A stretch of 47,919 nt of DNA from Gemmatimonadota bacterium. GTDB lineage: Bacteria; Latescibacterota; UBA2968; UBA8231. The position numbers and the translations under genes are program-made. Location: positions 1 through 47,919 of the forward strand of contig JAPPEF010000025.1 of NCBI GenBank assembly GCA_028875335.1. The letters run 5' to 3'. Positions 42,933 through 47,919 of this stretch are shown one piece after another. Within the stretch, counting starts at the first letter, position 1, and each line of letters begins with the position of its first letter. The notes below the pieces were generated by a model. The model was not told the DNA's origin and did not search any database. It was given only the letters and a program-made list of their open reading frames with translations.

Positions 42933-43097
42933 GGCGCGTGCTTTCTGCTGTGAGGAAGTGGAACGAAAGACGGATAGTAGCGTCTGAATTTTACCCCGTC
43001 AACTGAGGACGGGATGTTGCGGTTGGACTTTGTTCCGCTTTGCTGCGGATGCTGTCCCGGAGTACTCTTATCACTGTGCCCTTCAAAGGAGGTCGTC

Positions 43098-43760
43098 ATG
43101 CACCAGCTTCTGCCGTCCATCGCGTTCCTTTGCCTCCTCGCTCTGCCGCTCGCCGCTCAGGAAGAGGCTCTCCACGGCACTTGGGAGGGGACCTATATCG
43201 ATGAGGAAAGCAGTGAGATTACCATGCGCCTGACCTTCGAGGCGGATGGCACCTTTGCGCTCGACCAAAACATCGAGGGGGGAGAAGACGATGTCGAATC
43301 TCCCATAGAGGCGCTCTCTGTCCAGTTCTCCGGCACCTATCGAGTTGCGGGCGATAGCCTGTGGGTTGATATAGTCGAATTGTACTATATCGTCGACGAT
43401 GAGAAGATGACCCCCGTCGAGTTCGTCGAGTTCATAAAGGAATTCTTCATTGGCTTCGCCCGTGGCTTCGCCCGTTTAGCCGCAGACCAAGAGGGAGTCT
43501 CCGACGAGGATTACCCCGCGTATGAACAGGCGTTCGTCGATGAGTTCCTCGCTGAACTCGATGAGGACGAGTTCCTTGCTGAATTAGGACTCGGTGAATT
43601 CGAGAAGATAAATAGCACCTATGCCATTGAAGGTGATACCCTGTCCATCACTACTACGGAGGAGGGCGGGATCGAAACCTTGGAATTTCACCGCATTGAT
43701 GATGCTACTGCTGTCGTCCAGACTACTTGGGGCGACCTGAAAGCGGCTTGGCGTCCGTGA
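43098..43760 (+). CDS. Secreted acidic lipocalin-like protein
   Basis: This 220-residue protein has a signal peptide HQLLPSIAFLCLLALPLAAQ. It then runs as a beta-strand-rich domain beginning ALHGTWEGTYIDEES, a motif of lipocalin-like domains, with a helical insert (EFIKEFFIGFARGFARLAAD). A very acidic patch, EFLAELDEDEFLAELG, follows. The C-terminal strands (FEKINSTYAIEGDTLSITTT) close the barrel. The start is the ATG at 43098, with AAAGGAGG at 43085-43092. The function is unknown; a small ligand or calcium could bind. It is divergent from the dehydratase gene, and the oxidoreductase gene after it runs the other way. Confidence 0.75.
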   Translation: MHQLLPSIAFLCLLALPLAAQEEALHGTWEGTYIDEESSEITMRLTFEADGTFALDQNIEGGEDDVESPIEALSVQFSGTYRVAGDSLWVDIVELYYIVDDEKMTPVEFVEFIKEFFIGFARGFARLAADQEGVSDEDYPAYEQAFVDEFLAELDEDEFLAELGLGEFEKINSTYAIEGDTLSITTTEEGGIETLEFHRIDDATAVVQTTWGDLKAAWRP

Positions 43761-43769
43761 GCTTCTTCT

Positions 43770-44801
43770 TCAGTCGATCATTACTTTTTCGCGGCGTTGG
43801 GCACTGTCGTACAAGGCGTCGAGGATTTGCATGAAGTGATAGGCGTCTTGGGCATCGACGTCGGCTTTGACTTGGCCGGCTACGGCGCGGGCGAAGTGCT
43901 CGATTTCGTGGTAGAAGGACAGGCCGTCCGCGGGCGGTTGGGTGTGGGGCATATCCGATTCTGCGGCGGATTCTCGCTCGGCGAATTGTCCGTCTTCCCA
44001 GTGCCATATAACTCCCTGAGATAGAGCACCCTCGCTGCCGTACAATTCCACGGTCGTGGGGGTGTCGCAGTGCAGCCAGCGCGAGCAGTCTATTTGGATG
44101 GTCTTGTCGCCTTCCAGACCGACTAGGCCGGAAAAGTAATCCTCGGCCGCGCCCTCGGGGCCGTGATACAGTGGCTCGATGGTATGCTTGGCGGCAAAGG
44201 CCCATTGCGGCTTGGGACAGCCCATCCACCACCAAGCTAGGTCGAGCTCGTGCGAGGCGTGCTGGCCTAGGGCACCGCCTTTGTGACCATACACATTGGT
44301 CCAGCTTTCAAAGCTGTCGGCTGGCGGGCGCGAATTGAATTTGAGGAAAATGCGGGCGTGATACGGCTCGCCGATGCAGCCCTCTCGTACTGCGACGCGC
44401 AATTTGCGGTTGTGGGGAAAGTGGCGCATGAAATAGCAGAATTGCAGCGTGGTGCCAGCGCGTTCGGCCGCCGCGGCGAATTCCAAGATGTGCGCGGCTC
44501 GCACTGCGTGCGGCTTTTGCACCAAGACGTGTTTGCCGGCGGCAAAAGCGTCCAGGACCATGGGATAGCGGGCGGGCGGATTGACGGCTAGTAGCACGGC
44601 CTGGATTTGGTCGTCGGACAGCAGATCTTGGTAGGGGCCGTATTGGTGCGGCACGCCTTCTTCGCTAGCGACGCGGTTGCGGCGTGGCTCGTCCAAATCG
44701 GCCAAAGCGACGACATCGACTAGGGAGCTGGCCTGAGTTGCCTTGATGGCCTGTTGACCGGCCCAACCGCAGCCGACGACGCCGAGTTTGAGCTGTTTCA
44801 T
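43770..44801 (-). CDS. Gfo/Idh/MocA family oxidoreductase
   Basis: This 343-residue protein has the N-terminal Rossmann motif GVVGCGWAGQ near residue 8, with an acidic residue for NAD(P) in ALADLDEP. The catalytic region contains LVQKPHAVRA, where the usual E-K-P reads Q-K-P, and GQHASHELDLAWWWMG. This is the family of sugar and cyclitol dehydrogenases. GGAGGAAT precedes the ATG. It follows the unknown protein at 44809-45630 by 7 bases on the same strand, so the two form a unit. The sugar substrate cannot be read from the sequence. Confidence 0.9.
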   Translation of the reverse strand: MKQLKLGVVGCGWAGQQAIKATQASSLVDVVALADLDEPRRNRVASEEGVPHQYGPYQDLLSDDQIQAVLLAVNPPARYPMVLDAFAAGKHVLVQKPHAVRAAHILEFAAAAERAGTTLQFCYFMRHFPHNRKLRVAVREGCIGEPYHARIFLKFNSRPPADSFESWTNVYGHKGGALGQHASHELDLAWWWMGCPKPQWAFAAKHTIEPLYHGPEGAAEDYFSGLVGLEGDKTIQIDCSRWLHCDTPTTVELYGSEGALSQGVIWHWEDGQFAERESAAESDMPHTQPPADGLSFYHEIEHFARAVAGQVKADVDAQDAYHFMQILDALYDSAQRREKVMID

Positions 44802-44808
44802 TATTCCT

Positions 44809-45630
44809 CTATTCCTCCAGCCATTGATGATAGTGCGCTAGGGCCTCTGCCTGCACATCGTCCCACTCGGTCAGTAGCACTAGGCGAATGGTGAACGTCA
44901 GGTGTTGGCCGGCTTGGACATCGTCGCCGCCCAGGTGGAAGTACTGGGCGTTGTGGTAGCTGTTGTAACCCGACAGGCCGAGGCAGTCGGCGGGCCGAGC
45001 CATGAGCAGAATGGCGTGGCCGTAGCGGTGCTCTTGCAGAGTCAGGGCATGGGCGTAGTACGGCCCCCGACGCCAGTTGAGAGGATAGCCATCGAGCCAG
45101 CGGCCGTCGCGGAACACGGCTTCAGCGTCTTCATCGCGTGCCCACGATTCGGCCTCGTTGTGGCCGTACCACTGCTTTTGGTACCAAGTGACGCCTTCGG
45201 GATGGGTGCGGTCGTCCTGCACGGGGAAGTACGGCGTGTAGTGGGGAGTAAAATAATTGGCGATAAAGAATTCAAAACGCCGGTAATCGGCTGCTAAGCG
45301 GGCGCTGAAGGTGGCGTCGAGGCTATCAGGCCCAGCGATGCGGTAGTGCGCCTGTAGTTCGGCTTGCACCGCAGGGCAGGCCGCCCAGCGCACTGCGACG
45401 CTATCGCCTTCCTGGGCCACCTGATCTGGGGTGCGCTCGCGCGTGATTTCGAGTTGGCGGCCATCGGCTAGGGTGCGGTAGATATTGAGCCAAGCAAAGT
45501 CGGGCCCCTCGTCGAGGTGAAAGCTGGTCAGGCCGGTCAGACGCAAGCCCTGGGGGCCGAGGACGGTGGCGATGCCTCGACCTAGAGGGGCTTGGAAAAG
45601 AGCGGGATGGGAGACGCGGGCGAAGGCCAT
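44809..45630 (-). CDS. Unknown protein, possibly aldose-epimerase-like (PmoA/DUF6807 type)
   Basis: This 273-residue protein is built mainly of beta strands: RGIATVLGPQGLRLTGLTSF, AHYRIAGPDSLDATFSARLA and PVQDDRTHPEGVTWYQKQWY. A histidine-rich run, YNSYHNAQYFHLGGDDVQAG, follows near the C-terminus. The pattern recalls galactose-mutarotase-like folds, but I cannot assign the family firmly. GTGAGGA lies before the ATG. It is the first gene of a two-gene unit with a Gfo/Idh/MocA oxidoreductase, so a role in handling a sugar is reasonable. No signal peptide is visible. Confidence 0.65.
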   Translation of the reverse strand: MAFARVSHPALFQAPLGRGIATVLGPQGLRLTGLTSFHLDEGPDFAWLNIYRTLADGRQLEITRERTPDQVAQEGDSVAVRWAACPAVQAELQAHYRIAGPDSLDATFSARLAADYRRFEFFIANYFTPHYTPYFPVQDDRTHPEGVTWYQKQWYGHNEAESWARDEDAEAVFRDGRWLDGYPLNWRRGPYYAHALTLQEHRYGHAILLMARPADCLGLSGYNSYHNAQYFHLGGDDVQAGQHLTFTIRLVLLTEWDDVQAEALAHYHQWLEE

Positions 45631-45803
45631 ACAATCCTCACTTCCACAGGTAAAAGCTGCCGTTTGGAGAGCTTGTTCCAGCCGGAGCCGTCATGCGATC
45701 CGCTTGTGCATCGACCGGAAGCAATTGCGTTTGCAGGGTAAGTTTATATACTGAGGTGAGCAAGAAAAAGGAAGAGCCGTGTCCATCCATATTTGGAAAG
45801 GAG

Positions 45804-45893
45804 ATGTCAGATCAACACGCGCTGGCGTACATCGAAGAAATGTTGAGAGAGCAAGACCGCCGCTTGGCTTTTCAAAAAGGAGAGTCGTCGTGA
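45804..45893 (+). CDS. Possible 29-residue leader ORF before the Cache gene
   Basis: The short frame MSDQHALAYIEEMLREQDRR continues to a TGA that overlaps the GTG of the next gene (GTGA), so translation could be coupled. It forms a single amphipathic helix. AAAGGAG directly abuts the ATG, leaving too little spacing, and an in-frame upstream extension also exists. It may be a small gene, or just the end of a decayed one. Confidence 0.3.
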   Translation: MSDQHALAYIEEMLREQDRRLAFQKGESS

Positions 45894-46483
45894 AACACCT
45901 AACAGCAGTACTCATTGTGGCATTAACCATCCTCTTGCCCGCCGCGTATCCCGCCATCGCTCAAGACCCGGAGGTAACAGCCGGCGATGTGGTGGATCGG
46001 GAAACCCTGAAAGCCTTTGTGCATGCGGCGAAGGCGTACTTGGACAACGCCGCAAGCCTTCCCGAGTATCTGGCTGTCTTGCAGGAATTCAGAACCGAAG
46101 GGGTTTGGAAGCAGGGATCTGTCTACCTCTTTGCTGGGACGACCGATGGGGTCCTAATCCTTCACGGAGCCAATCCAGACCTTGAAGGCCAAAACATCTA
46201 CGATCTTGAAGACGCCAACGGCGTCAAAATGACCCAAGAACTCATCGCCGCGGCGGCTCAAGGCGGCGGTTTTGTCGAGTACCTTTGGCCCCATCCAGAG
46301 ATAGAAGGGGACACCGGCTCGCCTAAAGTGAGCTATGCTATTCCCTATTCTGCCCTCGGCCAAGATTTTGTCTTAGGTGGTGGCTTTTATCCGGCAACCG
46401 CTTCTACGTCGGTTGAAGATCGGTCTTGGGGATGGCTCAAAAGCCGCCCGAAAACAATTTTAGGAACGCTTCTTAAGGAATAA
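45890..46483 (+). CDS. Secreted single-Cache-domain protein
   Basis: This 197-residue protein has a signal peptide (KHLTAVLIVALTILLPAAYP). The rest matches the single-Cache (sCache_2) sensor fold, with KAFVHAAKAYLDN, then FAGTTDGVLILHGANPDLEG, then FVEYLWPHPEIE and FVLGGGFYP at the end. Cache domains bind small ligands in the periplasm. Here no kinase or chemotaxis output domain is attached, so the protein is a free-standing binding protein. The GTG at 45890 is chosen for AAAAAGGAGAG just upstream and the signal peptide that follows. The phosphoesterase gene starts 4 bases after its stop and is likely co-transcribed. Confidence 0.82.
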   Translation: MKHLTAVLIVALTILLPAAYPAIAQDPEVTAGDVVDRETLKAFVHAAKAYLDNAASLPEYLAVLQEFRTEGVWKQGSVYLFAGTTDGVLILHGANPDLEGQNIYDLEDANGVKMTQELIAAAAQGGGFVEYLWPHPEIEGDTGSPKVSYAIPYSALGQDFVLGGGFYPATASTSVEDRSWGWLKSRPKTILGTLLKE

Positions 46484-46487
46484 TCCA

Positions 46488-47531
46488 ATGAAATTCATCT
46501 ACTTTACCGACATTCACCTCGACTCCGGGACAGGTGCCTTCCGGGGATTTGAGTTGTGTGTGGAATCCATGCTGGAGCATCAGCCTGAAGTCCTGATCAA
46601 CGGCGGCGACGTGGGCCTCATACCCGAGGCGCTAGCGCAATACGCCCAGACCATGGAGAGGGTATCTGTGCCGGTGCTATTGAGCCACGGCAACCACGAG
46701 ATGTGCAGTGGCTATCTGCCCCGGGAACTAGGGGGGACGGCGCACGCCAGCGCCGATATTGGCGGCGTACATTTTGTGCTGCTGGACGTGGTGCGCTATT
46801 TCGAGCCGACCGAGGATCATCCGTCCAACTGGCACGTCTTGGCCGATGAGGGTCTGTTGGAGTGGCTGGCCGCGGATTTGGCGGGGCTGGACCGGGCCGC
46901 TCCACTGGTGGTGGCCAGTCATGTGCCGGTATCGACGACTTTTCCACGGCGCTCGGGTCAGGCACCGGAGATGGCCTTTCCCACCAATGAGATTGCCGGG
47001 GCGCGGCGGTTACTGACGCTGTTGCAGCCCTTTGAACGGGTGATCACCTTGCACGGCCACCACCATGAAAACGATCGCCACTTCGTCGGCGCTATGGAGG
47101 TTATGACCACTGCGGCGGTGTCGGGCAATTGGTGGAAGACAGCGCTGGAAAGCCGCGGCCCGCAAGGACGCGAACCGCAGGGGTATCGGGTGATCGAGGT
47201 TGATGCGGAAGGAGGGTTCAGGAACCAATACCACGCCTTCCAGCCACACCAAGACGAGGCGGTGGAATTGTGTCGGCATCAGGCTTCGGGTCGCCGCTTT
47301 GTCAATGTGTTCGATGGTTCGCCGCGCACGCAGGTTGAGGTGGGGGATTTGGGGCCATTAGTGCCGATTGATCCGCTGGCCGAATCGTCGCGCGATCTGG
47401 CGACGCATCTGTGGGAGTTACCGGCTGACTTTGACCGGCAACAGGTAGAGATGCGGGTGGTCTTTGAGGATGGGCGGGAGTGCGAAGGGGTGCTAGAGGA
47501 GCGGGTGTGGGAGTCAGCGCCCCCAGCCTAA
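46488..47531 (+). CDS. Calcineurin-like metallophosphoesterase
   Basis: This 347-residue protein has the five metallophosphatase motifs: D8-I-H10, GGD41, GNHE (69-71), SHVP and GHHHEN. This gives a two-metal centre. No signal peptide is present, so it is cytoplasmic. A beta-rich C-terminal extension (about residues 260-347) may add substrate specificity. The start follows the Cache gene by 4 bases, and the AAGGAA in that gene's end serves as ribosome site. The substrate could be a cyclic nucleotide, a phospho-sugar or a phosphodiester, and the sequence does not decide between them. Confidence 0.9.
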   Translation: MKFIYFTDIHLDSGTGAFRGFELCVESMLEHQPEVLINGGDVGLIPEALAQYAQTMERVSVPVLLSHGNHEMCSGYLPRELGGTAHASADIGGVHFVLLDVVRYFEPTEDHPSNWHVLADEGLLEWLAADLAGLDRAAPLVVASHVPVSTTFPRRSGQAPEMAFPTNEIAGARRLLTLLQPFERVITLHGHHHENDRHFVGAMEVMTTAAVSGNWWKTALESRGPQGREPQGYRVIEVDAEGGFRNQYHAFQPHQDEAVELCRHQASGRRFVNVFDGSPRTQVEVGDLGPLVPIDPLAESSRDLATHLWELPADFDRQQVEMRVVFEDGRECEGVLEERVWESAPPA

Positions 47532-47627
47532 GGGCAAAGCGAATAACGACGCTTGCACTACTTCCTCAAGCCCCTCGACTGCTTGCGCTGAAATCAGCGC
47601 GCCATCCCCGCCCTTGCAAGTCATTTA

Positions 47628-47919
47628 TTACCAGTCTCGGCGACCGACGTACAGGCTCCGATTGGTCATTGGGAGCGCGACGCGTTGCCCGCCCAATCGG
47701 TGTGACTCGATCATGCCCATCAACATCTCTTGGCTCCGGCGAGCGAGGTGAACCGGCCCCTTGGTCTCGCGGTCCGTATCAATAGCCTCTGCGATGTCCG
47801 CGATGCCCATCACTGTGCCGGTGGTGCGGGGGACGTCTGGGAACGGGACCTCTTCAAAGAAGGTGTGGCTCTTTTTGCGGAATTGGCATTCTCGGCTGTT
47901 GTTGAGGATGCGGATCTTC
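47628..47919 (-). CDS. C-terminal end of a Gfo/Idh/MocA-like oxidoreductase (cut by window edge)
   Basis: The reverse strand is open from the window edge to a TAA at 47630-47628, 96 codons. The translation (KIRILNNSRECQFRKKSHTF, then GTVMGIADIAEAIDTDRE, then GPVHLARRSQEMLMGMIESH and LYVGRRDW) fits the last part of sugar dehydrogenases of this family. There, residues after the barrel-like sheet end in a list of inherited positions used to keep records. The N-terminal Rossmann domain lies outside the window, so the family call rests on the C-terminal pattern only. Confidence 0.6.
   Translation of the reverse strand, partial: KIRILNNSRECQFRKKSHTFFEEVPFPDVPRTTGTVMGIADIAEAIDTDRETKGPVHLARRSQEMLMGMIESHRLGGQRVALPMTNRSLYVGRRDW

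Overview
The window is GC-rich bacterial DNA (about 60 % G+C over most of its length) from an organism I cannot name. The mix of genes points to a free-living or sponge/sediment-associated lineage of the Poribacteria/Latescibacterota kind. It holds six phytanoyl-CoA dioxygenase (PhyH) family genes in 48 kb, a sulfatase, a sialidase, a T9SS-type C-terminal sorting domain, a mandelate-racemase-family enzyme, Gfo/Idh/MocA oxidoreductases and a very large secreted ankyrin protein. That assignment is inference from gene content only. I saw no rRNA, tRNA, CRISPR array or integrase.

Layout. 1-4818: end of a VCBS-like protein gene, an unknown protein, a cupin, and three PhyH genes, two of them tandem paralogues. 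5042-7309: a secreted protein made of about 20 ankyrin repeats with freshly duplicated 99-bp units. 7420-22877: a defence-island-like block read leftward. It consists of three unknown genes (22877-21053), a 27-codon remnant of a DUF1156 methylase gene (21028-20918), an AAA ATPase, a small PD-(D/E)XK-like protein, a complete DUF1156 adenine methylase, a broken MNT nucleotidyltransferase, a short stretch of small inserted genes, a HEPN-DUF499 ATPase, and an SNF2-type helicase with a DUF3883 end. Many joints are 4-bp ATGA/GTGA overlaps, so most of the block is probably made as coupled polycistronic messages. 23099-30000: leftward PhyH, short-chain dehydrogenase, sulfatase, sialidase and a sorted toroid-like protein, interrupted by an AT-rich PIN toxin-antitoxin pair. 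30061-33037: an Eis-like acetyltransferase and two more PhyH genes. 33034-34873: a GntR-ABC transporter operon with a visible operator. 35092-47919: metabolism (threonine synthase, dihydroxy-acid dehydratase), carbohydrate-related enzymes, an unusual polysaccharide-type/DUF59 fusion, a Cache-domain protein with a phosphoesterase, and the end of another oxidoreductase gene.

The most interesting part is 7420-22877. Helicase, HEPN-DUF499 ATPase and DUF1156 methylase are known companions in anti-phage islands. Here an ATPase plus nuclease-like pair is wedged directly in front of the methylase. A divergent copy of the methylase 5' end is left on the far side, as if one methylase cassette replaced another. 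I infer a modification-plus-restriction system with an added effector module. No function can be proved from sequence alone.
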